Part shown: positions 41,648 through 55,500 of the stretch, in pieces
Layout: each line of letters opens with the position of its first letter
How positions within the stretch are numbered: the first letter of the stretch is position 1
DNA from: Tribonema minus
Lineage: Eukaryota; Sar; Xanthophyceae; Tribonematales; Tribonemataceae
Assembly: GCA_017506865.1 (NCBI GenBank)
Contig: JAFCMP010000545.1
Location: 124,001-188,000, forward strand
DNA length: 64,000 nucleotides
Direction: 5' to 3'
The notes under the pieces: model-generated
Databases searched by the model: none
Seen by the model: the letters and a program-made list of their open reading frames with translations, nothing else
What the model was told of the DNA's origin: nothing
Translations under genes and position numbers: made by a program

Positions 41648-43417
41648 GATGCCAATACCTTCGTTTGCCGCTGCCGCCGCAGCTGCTTGATGCCTTGTTT
41701 CGGCGAGCAGAGGTGATTCAGGAACAGACACAAATGCGCAAGCTCGTCAAGCAGTGGCGGCGCGCGGCGCACTATGTATGAGTAAGACGAAGCAAGTCAT
41801 GGGTGCAGTTCAGGCTGCATCAGATGCGACTGCAAACGTAGCAGGTTGAACAACCTGAAAGTAATTTTTGCTTACTCGCATCGCACTGTTTGGTTCAGTG
41901 CCACTGAGGCGCATGTATGTAGTCTATACTATAGCTATCTGCAACTGGTGTGTAGAATTATTCGGTGGGATGAACGGTGCAAGCAGACCGTTGAAAGTAT
42001 TGCGGTCAAATAGCTGATGGCTGCGGCAGCATCACCACACGGGTGATGACATGGACCAACGGTTCTAGGTTTAGGACCTGGGCCAGCACGGCGTGCTTCC
42101 CAATACCTTGAAGTAGTACAATAGTATGGAGCATGGCAAAGCTTGTTGTACGGCACAGCACAGCACCTCACCTGCTGCTGCCTGACAACAACGCCAGGCT
42201 CGCCTTGCAGCTCAAGACTCTCTTGCAACTCCGGGTTCACCGCAGCTGTTGCCATTAAACCCAAAACCGTGCTACCACGCTGACGCATCCCTCGCAACTG
42301 GCGTACATGTTGAAGTCGGCAGTGTTCAAGTGAACCGGCAGTTGTACTTGGTACATTGCAACATACATTGCAACAGATGCTACAAGTGCCTACAGAGATG
42401 CTTGACGAAATGCGCTCAAACATTGGCTATCCATTTCCGCTGTAATCTGCCATTACAACGCACTTCTAATTCAGCACACACTCTCATAACCTAAGCGCAA
42501 GGCCATCTGTCCACTGCGGAATTGGTGGCATAGCCTGCGGTAACTTACATCACCCTGTCAACGTTTGACAAACGATCAGAACATGGGCACACCTGGCTGA
42601 AGAACAGCCGACACCAAAATGCGTTGACAAAGGCATGCTTTGGCTAGCCATTCTGCCATGAGTTGCCACATGGCGTGCAGCTGCCGCATCCAAAGCCTCG
42701 AGATGAGCAGAACACAATGTGACCTACCCGCTAAGCATGCCCACTGCAAACGCAACCACATGCAGTCAAACGCATACAAGACTTCAGCGCATGTAGATGC
42801 CGCAGAAGTCCACGACAGAGCGGCTTGCTTCCATTCTCTCTTTGTACCCTGACGGAGTTGCCACACCTCATTGCAGCGCACATTCTACATGCACCGGAAC
42901 AACCCCTGCGCACGCCATGCTGGATTGTCCTTGCTTGGAAGTGCGCACTACTAACACATGCGAACGCTGACATTGCAATGCAGACGCCGCCACGGCAACC
43001 GCGCAAATGGCATATGTGTCCGACTGGACTGCTCTTCACCTGCAATCGCAACTGCTGCTTTACAGGCAAGGCGCTGGTGTCAGGATCCCTGCTTTCTGCT
43101 GAAGCTGCTTGTTACCACATGACTTGCGTGTCTCATCGATGCTGGCAATGGCGTACAAGACCTTGCAAACACCGCAAGCGCAGAGAGCGAGCCGCATTGT
43201 GGTGATGCGCTGGCCGTGGCAACCATTGCCCTGGCTTGCAACCATGAGATTCTTACAGGCGAGCGCGCTACATAGCGCTCCTGCTACATACTGTTACTGC
43301 TACCAATGCATCACCCCTGCCGGCGCACTAGACAGGAAGCGCGGTCATGTGCGTTCTCGCATGCACACACAGCACGTCACCATATGCTGAGTGGTGTCAC
43401 TGCCGGTGGGCTGTGCG
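41648..43417. other. Stretch without recognised genes
   Basis: About 1.8 kb between ARM-3 and the last SHPRH exon. A distant relative of the R-D tract lies near 42166-42245. The short frames present show no recognised family. Confidence 0.5.
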
Positions 43418-46400
43418 CTAATTCGCTGAACCGCCGCCTGCCGCTGCTGCAGCTTCCGCGATGATGTCATCGTCGAAAAGCGTGTGCAGTATGGTCTCAG
43501 ACAGCTCCTCGCCAGCGCGCTTGGTGTCGCCCGCAGAGATGGCAGCGAGCAGCGCGTCTGTGCCGCCCGCCGCCTGCAGTCGCTGCAGCCTTACAGCCTC
43601 AATCTTCTCCTCTATTGTATCTGTGGCAAGAAAGAAAGAAAAGGCTCAATCAGATGAGCAATGCACATGCTGCAGACGAGGCACTGATCACTGGCAGGAA
43701 GCAAATGCCGGTGCTCTGCGGCATTCAATTCCTGATTCTAGCCTGTTGAACTTGTAATCGTATGACTCTCAAGTGCTGCATGCCTGCACGTGCTATGTAC
43801 GCCTGCGTCTTGCAGGTGTTTGCTTGAACAATATTTGTGCCTGCTTCAATGAGGAAGGGGCACCATGTGGCTGATGTTGTGCAGGTATATGAGTGCACTG
43901 CCTTCGCGTTCATGGCAGTGATGGGGGCGCCTCGAGGATAGCCGCTTTTGCTGCATCAGGACACATCAGGCGCCTCCAGTATAGCCGCTTTTGCTGCATC
44001 AGGCAAACTGGACAAGTGTGCATGGGTGGATTCCCAGTGGAATGGCAGCTCCACCTGCAATGAAACAGTCGGACCTTCACAACATGCAGTGCGTATGTGG
44101 CCAAACCCGCACTGCTACATTATGTGCTGCACTCAGGTGGTGTGAGCACACGGCGGCCTGCACCAACAACCTTCACTCGGGAGCTCATTGCGCAAACAGT
44201 GGCTGTGTTGCATCGCGCACTGATCTCGAGAGCCCAACAATTTTATGCATGTTACCGATTGCGGCTGCAGCTCTGTATTTTGTACATGACAAATGGCCGA
44301 TGTACAGCTGCTGCGAACTGCAGCAGTCACCCTCCACAACATACCAGTTAGAGCTCTGTTGGTACATCCCGAAATTATGGCATGCAAACTACCCCATGAG
44401 CCTCCGCCACAGCACGAGCAGCCATATGACATGTGCCGCCAGGCAGCAATGTGATGGCACATCTGCACTGCAGGCCTCGAAAAGCATTTTTGCACTGCAC
44501 AGCACAGTGACTCACCCTGGATTATGTACCGGTGCACCGTTGTCTGCCGCGTCTGGCCGATCCTGTGCACGCGATTGACCGCCTGCGCCTCAACCGCCGC
44601 GTTCATGATCGGCTCCAGCAGGAACACGTGCTGAGCCTCCACCAACGTCAGGCCCTCCGCTCCCTTCTTGAGGTTGAGCAGCAGCACGCGCGCCTTTACG
44701 CCGTTGTCGCTGGCGCCGCCGTCGCCGCTGCCGCTGCTGCCACCACCGCTGCCTCCATTATCATTGCTCCCCTTAGTAGAGCCATTGTCACGGCCAGCAT
44801 GGGCATTTCCAGATGCGTTATGTGTGCCATTGGCAGCGACGGCGGAGGGAGCGGTGTGACATCCGGTGGCGCTTGTCTCGCCAGTGGGCGCTTCACGGAA
44901 CTCTGCTACCACAGTTGCGTAATCCGCCTTGCCCTTTACACGGCCGTAGAGCACGCCATTGGCCTTGAGCGCCTGCAACACAAATGCGCACACAATCATC
45001 GTTAGTAAACATATTCCAAAAAGTGTCTCAGCACTGCTTGCACACAAAATCGTGTATCACATCATGGGTGATCCATACAGCGTGTAGAGTTCAAACAACT
45101 TACAAAGCGATCGGCATCACTGACTTTTTGTGGTAGTAGTGCATCCATGGTGTATAACAACTGAATGACTTCTTTGATAGTAGTGAAGCCATGGTGTATC
45201 ACGACTGAAAGACTACTGTTTGCAAGCACGCTGCACTGCACTTTGAGAGCGCCCACTGTGTCAACGCATAGTGTGCACAGCCATTTGCAGCCTCCAGCAC
45301 AGGCTTGATTGTTGCTGCTGCAAAGCACTACTTCGAAGTGCATAGTCTGGCTTGCCAGCCAAGCATGCGCTATGTAGCATGCGCACTCACTTCCTCGACG
45401 ATGCTGAGCATGTCCTCCCACTCGCTGAAGACCAGGGCCTTGGAGCCCGGCGGCAGTGACAGCAGGTCACCCACAAGCGCGCTGACCTGCAGTCTCAGTG
45501 CGTGAACAGTGCAACCGCAGTGCTCAGTGAATGATGGTCACAGACTCTTGACATGACTGATATCGACACCTGCATGAGTCGCCTAACGGAAGCAGAGCAC
45601 GCAACAACATTGCCGTTGTAAGTATTCTTGGTATCGTCAGATATGAGAGGCACTCATGCACCTCGCTGTAGTAACTGTACATGATGCACAAGAGGTGCGC
45701 TCTTTTGCACAGGCCCTGATAACAGCACAAACCGTACACCTGCAGCAAAGATGGCCAGAGCCTGACAGCAAGAGGCAATGTGACCTGACAGTCTGACGGC
45801 ACAGCACAGTAACTGCCTTGAAACAAAATATGGTCAGAGACATGTCACTTGTTCAGTCCCGACTGCCAGGCTCCTGTGCTTGCGGGTGCACTGCCATTGA
45901 GAAGCAACACCACACTAGCCGGGCTGTGATGCAGACCAGTGACACATGCGCTGACCGCATGGCCAACACTGTCAGCGCAAGCAGCAAGCACATGGCGCAC
46001 CTAAGAGTAAAAGGCCACATGCCCACTCAGTGGCGAACATGGGCGTAGGCTTTGGGCTGCTGTGCACATACACATGAAGAGGATGGGACTGGCTACTAGC
46101 TGGTGGCAGGATGCTTGCAGGCAGGCGCATATGAATGCTTTTCTGCCAATTGCATCCCCACAGCTGCAGTACAGCATACATTGACCGCATGATATATTTA
46201 TCTATTCAGCAAGAGTTTACTCTCCTCCGCTTCACGCAGGACCCCGATGCACTCACCGCAGTGCAGCCCAATGGACTGGATTACATTGGGCCGCACTGGA
46301 TCAGTAGGCTGATGTCAGTATGTGGTGCTACGCTGCACATTTGAGATGTTATCATAGTGGTAGTCGCACGAACAATATAGACTAAATAGCCTGACACATG

Positions 46401-46569
46401 GGATGTGAGCACAGTATGAGTTTGTGCAGAAACGATTACCCTGTTTAGGAGTTAGGGCTAGGCTACGATGTCTATATTGCAGGCTTCAATCACTGATGCT
46501 TTACACCGGCTGCAACGCAAAATGCTTTCACTTGCCTTTGTACCCCAGCTGCCCTTGACCTGCGCTGCC
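43418..46569 (-). CDS. SHPRH: SHPRH exons 17-20: C-terminal helicase lobe
   Basis: A 34 bp micro-exon, 46569-46536 (AAQVKGSWGTK), uses a GC donor (AAAG|GCAAGT). Exon 45486-45391 reads GSKALVFSEWEDML (motif IV). Exon 44972-44516 carries a Ser/Gly/Asn-rich insertion, then GAEGLTLVEAQHVFLLEP and VNRVHRIGQTRQTTVHRYI (motifs V and VI). The last exon, 43620-43418, reads DTIEEKIEAVRLQRLQAAGG and ends in an acidic and alanine tail. Confidence 0.92.
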
Positions 46570-49500
46570 CTGGTACCGTCATTTTGCGGCGTCGCTGAGG
46601 CCAGAGACATGGCCGCCCGAGGGGTGCGCCTGCATGCGTGGGCAACATTCCATTTTCAGTGACACCAACGTTTTCAGTGACACCAACATGACGCGTTTCC
46701 ATTGTGCTGTTGTAAGAGGTGCTATACTTCTACAAGTACGAAGTAGATGAACCTACACATGTGCACAAACCGTTCTGTGTGTGGGGCAGCTGAGGCTGGA
46801 GGCATGGCTGCGAGAAGGGCACGCCTGCACTCAGGAGGACTGTTATATGTGGGCATGTTGCATGTATGTGCCCTGGACGCAGGTCAGACACGTGAATTGC
46901 AAATCAAGCAGTGCTCCTACACAACAGTCCATGCAGTACATATGATCGCTCCCTGCTCACTTTCTGCAAGTCGGGCAGTTGAAGGTCCCAACGACAGCTG
47001 CGGCTGCTGCGCCGCCGCCGCTGCCGCTGCTGCCGCCGCCATTGCCGGCGCCACCGTTGGCGCTGCCGCCACCATTGCTCGTGCGCCTTTGCATACCGGC
47101 GGGTGCGTGCGTTCGCTGAATGTACCATTCGACGCAGTCGACGTGGAACGAGTGGCCGCAGCCGGACACCACCACTTGGCCCTGAGGCAGCAGGAACAAC
47201 GCGCTGCGCGGTGAGGTTGTGCCATGCAATGCTTGCCAATAGACAGCCGTGCAACTGACATCACAAAGCCTGGGCAGCTGATGCAGCGGAGAAGCGCCGC
47301 TTGGGGCACAGCTTCAGATCCCAATGGCATCAATGTAGCAGTTGTGAGGTACGAACCGCATTACGATAAAGGCATCGCCCATGTCACCGCTGGAAACCAT
47401 GTACTTCCTTGTAGACTAGCGCATCCTGCTGTGCCACTATGAATTTTGTTACTCTTTCGCTGCCACCTGAGTGCACGAGTTGCCGCAAGCTGTGCGCAGC
47501 ACTGAAGATGACACTCGCCATCGCACCAAACACCCGCACTTCCACACGACATTGGACTGCAACCTGCAGTACCTACATACCCCACTCACATCCATGGACT
47601 CCAGGCATATAGGGCACTGCGCGCCCCCCACAGCCCCCCTCTGCCCCTGCAGGAACACGAGCTGGCGCCGGCTCTGCGCGAGCTCCTGTCGCGCCGCTGC
47701 TATCTGCGCTCTGTAGTCTAGGCGCTTCTCGCCCAGCTCGAGCGGGTGCAGCAGCTGGTCGCGGTCCAGCGGCGATAGCTGCGCCCAGGGCTCACCATCC
47801 TGGTGGTGATGAGCAGGGAACGTCACGGCAAATGTAAGAAAGTTGTCAGATACTTGCCCTGTATAAGCACCTGCTAAACTCAGCAGCGCCACGGCTCCCC
47901 ATCCTGGTGGTGATGAGCAGGGACATCGCAGCAGATGCAATTAGTATGGAAACGAATCAAAAGATCGTAGAGGTCTAGGTGACACGGTGTGGTTAGGCGC
48001 AAATGCCTTCAACCGATGACCGTGGTGGCAACTGCTGCGGCAATTGGCCACGAGTTATACAGTGCCACCATATCCACAGTAGTAAAAAAAGACTTCACTG
48101 TGCAAGCTTTTGAGCGTTCGAAGCATATGCAGAGACTTCCTCCACAGCACCGCGTGCTGAATGCAGCGCGGGGGTAGATGCGGCCGAAAAGGCCGTGCGC
48201 CACCGAACAACGACACCACTTGCCTGTAGCACAGAAGAAATGGCATCTCCAAGTAGCAGCATGTCAAGCTCATAGTGTCTCCTAGCTGGGAACATTCGGC
48301 GCTTGGGACATTGCCTCATACTCATTGCAGTCTTAAGTGAGATATGGCACAGGTCACTGTGCTGCCAACAAACAACCAGACTTGCCTATAGCCCAGAAAC
48401 AACAACATCCCCAAACAGCAGCATGTTGAGGCAGTAACATCTCCTGGCTAAATGGTCGGTGAAGTAAGCGCTCAGACATTGCCTCGTAGCGATTGCAGTT
48501 TTCAGCGGGATAGAGCACATTCAGCACCAAGCAACGGTGAAACTAGCTCTGCAGAGTGCCACGTGTAGCACTCACTGCCATGTCAAAACATTTCAAACAA
48601 TGTATAGAAAGATCATAGGAATGTTATCGAAGTCAATTCCGACTTGTGAAGTTTGACTGCCTTGCATAAACAAGAAAGTCATTTTTCTGGAGGTAAGGCT
48701 AGCGTGCAAGCAGCAATGGCATACCACAGTACTGCGTACGTGCACAATAGCCGGCCTCCTCTGGGACCTGTACTCAAGCAGCTTCTAAGGTGCTGAAAGC
48801 TGATGGTGCACTGCCTGTCATCTCATTCCAAGTGCACTGAGCAGGCCAGAGATCCATGTATATGTAAATGTTTATGTGGCTGCAACGGCCGCCATCTAAC
48901 GTGCACTCGATTTCAGAAACCTCTCTGAGCTACAAAACCCTACAAAGGTAATTACTCAACTAATAATGTAGCCTGGGCTGAGCAGGTACGGCAAGTCCAA
49001 ATAAATGTGGATGAAACAAATGACTCACTCACCTCTATGAGTCTGAGGCGTGTAGTGGCCACAGCAAGCTCATCCAACTGGGACCTGTTGCACAGAGATG
49101 ACAAAGGGCAACAAGAGCATATTCGCTGAGATAGGGTGGTGGCTGAGGTGGAAGCTTGACGTCAAGTCTTCCAGCGTTAATAAGCGATATCTAGGGCAAA
49201 TCAAAAACTTGACAGCTCAAGCCATGTATCAATCTGGCACAGGCAGTGATAGGCAAGCTTGCTGAAGGACACTGCTGCTAGTGCTGAGGCGCCATGCAAC
49301 TGTTGCCAAGGCCATCATTGAAATGGTGGTGCAGTATCTGAGTTATCATTGTATTGGATGAACAGGTACGCATAAGGGGATGCACACTCTTTTGTTTGCG
49401 AGGAGCGCTCAAGCACCGCAGTCACGGCATTAGAAAATTCAAAAATTGCAGCACTCCCTGGCAGCAGTGTGCGTCATGCTCTGCAAACCACCGTCAGTCC

Positions 49501-52500
49501 ACTTCGTTCCTGAACCGTGGTCATCAATTACGCTTCAGCATCACTCACAGCATGCCAACCCACACACTTCGCCTGGCACTACTTCAAGGGGTGACGCACA
49601 TCATGTCCTGCTGCACGGCGCACAGGGCGCTCAGGCAGTCCACCTCCTGCTTCACCGCCTCCACTATCTCCAGCTCCATTTACGGCTCAGCAATTACTCA
49701 AAGCGCACCATCAAACACACTTCAACATCCCTGCCACTACTTCAAGGGGTGACGCACATCATGTCCTGCTGCGCGGCACACAGTGCGCGCAGACAGTCCA
49801 CCTCCTTCTTCACCGCCTCCACCCTCTCCAGCTCGCCTCGAGCCTCCTTCTTCAGCTGCTCCAGTGCAGCGCCCAAGTTGGCGGGGGGCGATCGCCTCAG
49901 CTCCCTCTCCAGCAGCCGCAGTATGGCTACGCACCCGGAGTCAGTGCGGAAACCCTGCGCACGGAGCAGCCGTGCAATACCACAGAAGTACAGTCAGCAA
50001 CCACATTCACGATGAGGCACTATTTGGGCATGCTGTCTCATCAGGCGTGTATCAAATCGTTCTACCGACCGAAGCGCCGGCCTCGCGGTGGCGTAGCTCA
50101 TATGTTGACATTTTACAGACACAGTTGTTTGGGATGCATCAGCTGCCGACATGTTCCATTTCTCGCTGACACCACTACTCGGCAAACCTGCCTTAGCTCC
50201 CATTCGCTGGGAAATCTTGTTGCCGTGCTATATAGATTCAGACTGACCCAAAAACCGTGGTGGGATAATGCACAAATCATGTAAATGCCTCAAGTTCAAC
50301 AGTTGAGTTTCATTGATATACTGTCAAAAGCGCTGGCACCATTGCATACCTAAGTACCACTGCCGGCAGTCTAGCGCGGTTCAATGCAAATCCGCATTGA
50401 GACTTGTTGAATCTCAGAAAATATGCAGAATGCTAGCGCATGCTCAAGCACATGAGCAGGCACCCCTGGCAGCTGCCATTGTGGTGTCACTACTGACAAT
50501 GGTCATTAAATCATGAATGGTGCAACACATGATTGAGCACATGTAAAAACTGTGTTTGACGTCTGTGCACAAAGCTGTGTTGATTATGCTTGGGAGATGC
50601 AGCACACCAACAGCAGTTGCGCAATCCCTGCCCAAAGTTCAATGCTGTGTGACTGCATGCCTGGGTTGAAGTGCGCACACATCAGATATTTATTCAGGAG
50701 CTGGATTTAGACCTCTATATATCAATCTGCAAGAACAGTTTTGCGGCGCGAGCATCAGATAATTAGGGCATACCAGTGGAAACGACAAAAGTGCACAATT
50801 TTCAATTCCTCAAGGTTCGCCGCCATTACATTGAACCTCAAAGCACATCAAAGCATCGAAATCAAAAGCTAACCTGGTACCCGCAGCAATGCCACCAGAA
50901 ACACCAGCTTCATTTAGCTTGTATTCAAGTATCAGGCAGCTGTGCAATATTTATTATCAACATCATCTCGACTTCCCGTCATTCCCTTCTTGTTGACAAA
51001 TCCTACCCATCGAACAAAATCAAAATTGATGTAGATGTCATGATCATATTGAGGGACTCACCTTCTGATTGGCCTGCGCTCTCCAACTCAAGCAACCGGA
51101 GCCAGCAGCTTCAAATTCATCAAGCTTTGCCCATACATTGAACCTCAAAACACATCACAGCATGAAAACTAGTCACCTGTCTGGTGCGCATGCATGGAGC
51201 CGATGCAACAACTTGAAAGGGCAACATGTTCATGCACTGCTGAGCATGAAAACTTGCCTGATAGCCCTGACCGAGATCCACCGCGCACGTGCGCACGCGC
51301 GCATTGGAGTACACTACGTTAGAGCAGATGAATATGCTGACCCATCAGATGCCTTGAATAACGAACAAATAATGCGCAAGTTTGAACTTCAAGCATCATG
51401 TTGGTATTCCACCAGACCACCACCGGCAAGCGCTGGTGCCATCGCTTACCTGATAGCCCTGTCCGACTTCGACCGCGCGCGTGCGCACGCGCGCATTGAA
51501 GTACACTATGTTAGAGTATTCATCCAGCTGGTTGAACAGGCGGCACAGGAAGCACTCGCGCCCGGTGCGGTTCCAGTCCTTGCGGCACTTTCTGCAGTTG
51601 CCGTTCTCAGATAGTTCCGCAGAACTCGGCGTTTCCTTGAGCGCAAGAATGTGCTCCAGGACCTTTCTGCGACTCTCGCGCAGATCCTGCGGCAGGCAGG
51701 GCGAGCGTGCGCTTTGTTGTGACTTGTCACATACATGTAGCTTTGTGAAGTACTTGGTTTTTGACGGACACACACAAATTGTGTGTACCGGTAGGGAGAA
51801 CACCTGAAGGCCACAAATGAACGCAAGGAGTCGATTATGAAAGCTTTATTCAAAATTTGCATGCCAAGCGTCCTGCAGCGCGGTGATTCATGAGCTGACG
51901 CCTGCATGTGACTCCGCATGCAGCATTGACATTCAGAGTCAATCAACGCGGCACAGAATGAGCGTTTTGGTGACTCCAAAACACGGGATAATCATATGGG
52001 TGCATGCACGTTTTCAAGCTGACGTGTGCATGCGCAAGCGTCAGGGTTTACGGACAATGGCTGCGTGCGTGTCATTGAGCACTGCGGAGCAGCAACATGG
52101 CAGCGCTGCATGAGATACAGCTTAAGCTAATTCCTCAGCCAAATGATTTGCCTGCACTTGATAAAAATCCTGGATTGGCGCTAGCTCAGACACAACTGCC
52201 GATTGAAGTCTCAGGTTACCTTTGCTTGCTTGGTCACAACGAAGCACGAATGAGCAATGCTGCAACGGCTATAGGCACGATTCTGCAATGTTGACGCCTT
52301 AACAGGCAGGTACACTTCAATTGACACCATCTTGTGCTACAGTGCCGTACCTTGAGCTCTGTCGCCAGCAGCATGCGCAGCCCATAGGCGGTGCCGAATT
52401 GTGCAAAGCGCCGCCGCACCTGCTCCCCCTTGAATGACTGCAACAGGGCACATGTGGTGTTGCATTGAGCGTGTGTACCGCTATGTATGCATCATACAAG

Positions 52501-55500
52501 ATGTACTGTCGCTTCAAGTTAAGAACAGCACTGACTGCCACGCAGCAGCACTCATGCACATGATGAGCAACAGCACAACCAAAATGACGGCACCGAAAAC
52601 TACTGCGCAGCTCATGCGCACGATGAGCAACAGCACAACCGGCTGTTGTGGTAATAAAGCATTCGGTGGCCATAGCAAGCACTCGAGCAGCGATGTGCAT
52701 TAACTCGGTGCAAACGATGTGGCTGAACGTATGCCTCTCAGCAACAGGCGGCAACGCATTTGCGCATTCGCGCGCCACCGGATCAGCGTGCAGTGGCAAT
52801 TGTGCATGTCCGTTCCGACGCTGCGCAAACGTTTCCACAGTAAACTGCACAGCTGACAATCACCAACAGTGTTAAAACAGCATCAATCTCAATCTCAGCA
52901 TAAACTTCAACTTCAACGTCTCCCTAAGCAATCACTCACCCCCTCCACCGCGCACATCAGCGCCCCTCAGACATCAGTGCACAGTCGCAGGTATGCATGG
53001 TCGTTATGATGCCACAGACAGGGAACTGCACAGCTTACCGTCACCACCAGTGTGAAAACAACATCGACCTCAATCTCAGCATAAACTTCAACTTCAACAT
53101 ATCGCTGATCAAGATCAACTTCAACTTCAATGCCTCGCTGAGCTAATCACTCACTCCCTCCACCGCGCACATCAACACCCCTCCAACATCCAGTGCACCG
53201 TTGCAGGCATGCATGTCCATTCTGATGCCGCAAACAGTGAGCCGCACAGCTGACCACCACCAACAGTGTGAAAACAATCTCAGCACCAACTTCAACTTCA
53301 ACTCACCCCCTCCACCGCGCACATCAGCGCTCCCTCCGCGTCGCCCACCACCCTCGCCTCCGCATCCCTGCCGTCCGCCTCGACAGCGCGCAGCATCGCG
53401 TCCCACCACGGCACCGCCGCGGCCTGCGCAGCCGCGGACGCCGCCGCGCCGCCCGCGACGCCGCGCAGCAGCGCCAGCTGGTGGGCCTTGGCGTCAACGG
53501 CGGCGCGCGCAGTCTCGGCCTCGAGGCGCGCGGCGGCGCGCAGCGCGCGCGAGTGCTCCGCGTACACGCGCCTGCGGGGGGAGGGCACGATGTGTCGATG
53601 AACCGTGGTCAGATGTAACGTGGGTAGGTAGTGAGTATATGTGTGTTTATGGGCAGGTGCATGCATGCGCTGCGCTGATCATCGTGCCACTGCAACATCG
53701 CGTTGCCAGTGCGCGCGCGCGGGTGCTTCGCGTACACGCGCCTGCGGGGGGAGGGCACCACGAAGAGTATCGATAAACATTATGAGCATTACCACCTGTA
53801 AGTGGGTAGGTAGTGAGCGCGGAGAGTGCTCTGCATACACGCGCCTGCGGGAGTCAGGGATGGCATGGTGATGAGCATCACCGCCTGTATGTGTGCATTG
53901 AGCGCACAGCGCGCGCGAGTGCTCCGCGTACACGCGCCTGCGGGGGCATGATGTGTCGGTGAGCCATGGCCACCTGTAAGTGCGCAGGTAGTGAGCGTAC
54001 GTGTGCAGGTGAGCGTACTTGCAGCTTCGGGCAGGGGCACGCGCTGCGATAATCATTGTGCCACTGCAAAGCGCGTTGCCGGTGTGCGCGCGCGAGTGCT
54101 CCGCGTACACGCGCCTGCGGGGGGAGGGCACGAGATGTCGATGAACATCATGAGCATCACCACCTGTAATTGGGTAGGTAGTGAGCAGAGCGCACAAGCG
54201 CGCGGCTGCAGGCGCGGGCATGCATGCGCTGCGCTGACCATCGTGCCACTGCAAAGCGCATTGCCAGTGTGCGTGTGATGAGGGAGCCGCCAACACGTGG
54301 AAGCACTACAGTCAGCTGAATTACTTGTCGACTTCTCAAGTGGAGTCGCAGCTGTGCAACGGCGCGCTGGCTGTCCGGCGCCATTGCCAGGTTGTGAATC
54401 CACAGCAGACTTAAATCTGCGCAGTGCTGGCAGGTGACATGTGCTGCCTAGTTAGGGCAAGGGTTAAGTATGCACTCACCTACAAGGAAAACAAACACTT
54501 GTACTTCGAAGTACTCGACTTGTGTACATCACAGCATGAGCGCTTTCAAGGTGTAGCTTTGCTGGATGCGGGGCTCTGGTGAGCACAGGTGAGCGGCGGT
54601 GCACGATGTTATTGATGCGACAGCTCACACAACCTCAACGTAAACAAACAAGGACCCTGCCAGTGTGCACACAACCTCAACGTAAACAAACAAGGACCCT
54701 GCCAGTGTGCCTACGCAACTTTGCAAGTCGCCTGCTGACGGCACTTGGTTGCGTAATTGGCGCTGACTCGCGTGTCTTCAGCGTTGAGAAATGCCCTACT
54801 GCTCCCACATTACCTGAGCCCATTCTCCAGCTCCGCTAAGTGCTCCAAGCTGGGCAGGCGCGCCACTGCCCCCGCCCCCCCTGCTGCTGCCACTTGCCCC
54901 AGCTTGTGCGGCGGCGGCGGAGGCGTCACGAAAACCCCGTCAGACTCGGCAGCAGCGGCGTCGCTGCCGCCGCCGCTGCCGCCACTGTCATGGCTGCCAT
55001 CGCCGCCGCTGTTCCCCTGCAGCTCCTGCAGGGTGTCGCGCAAGTTGGCGACGGCGTGCAGCTGCGGCAGCAGATCCACATCCATCTCTGCCTCCAGCAG
55101 CTCCACCTCCGCGCACACCGCCGCCTCGACTCGAGGAGCATCCGCCCCCCCTTCCACACCGCGCGCAGAAGCAATCTCCCCCTCCTGCGCCAAACCACCA
55201 AGGGTCATTACCCCCCCTGGCGCAGGTAGAAGCGCGGACGGCGCAGCTGCCACGGCAGCAGCGGCGGCGGCCACACGGTGACACGACACGACCTGTATTC
55301 GCCAGATCTTGGCACGCGCGCCCTGCACGTCGCGGAACTCGGGCAGCGTCTCCCACTCTGCGGCAGCAGCACCGCCGCTGCCGCCGCCGGGAGCGCGCAG
55401 CAGCACGCCGCCGCCGCCGCCGCCGCCATCGGTGCCCAGCAGCGGTGGCGGCAGCGTCAGCTGCGCCACGTCGTAGAACTGCCCCCCCTCTGACAGGTGC

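Noticed and set aside
53679-54296. Minus-strand frame of 205 codons in the SHPRH intron
   Set aside because: It is made of the repeated exon 10 starts joined by intron sequence, not a separate gene.
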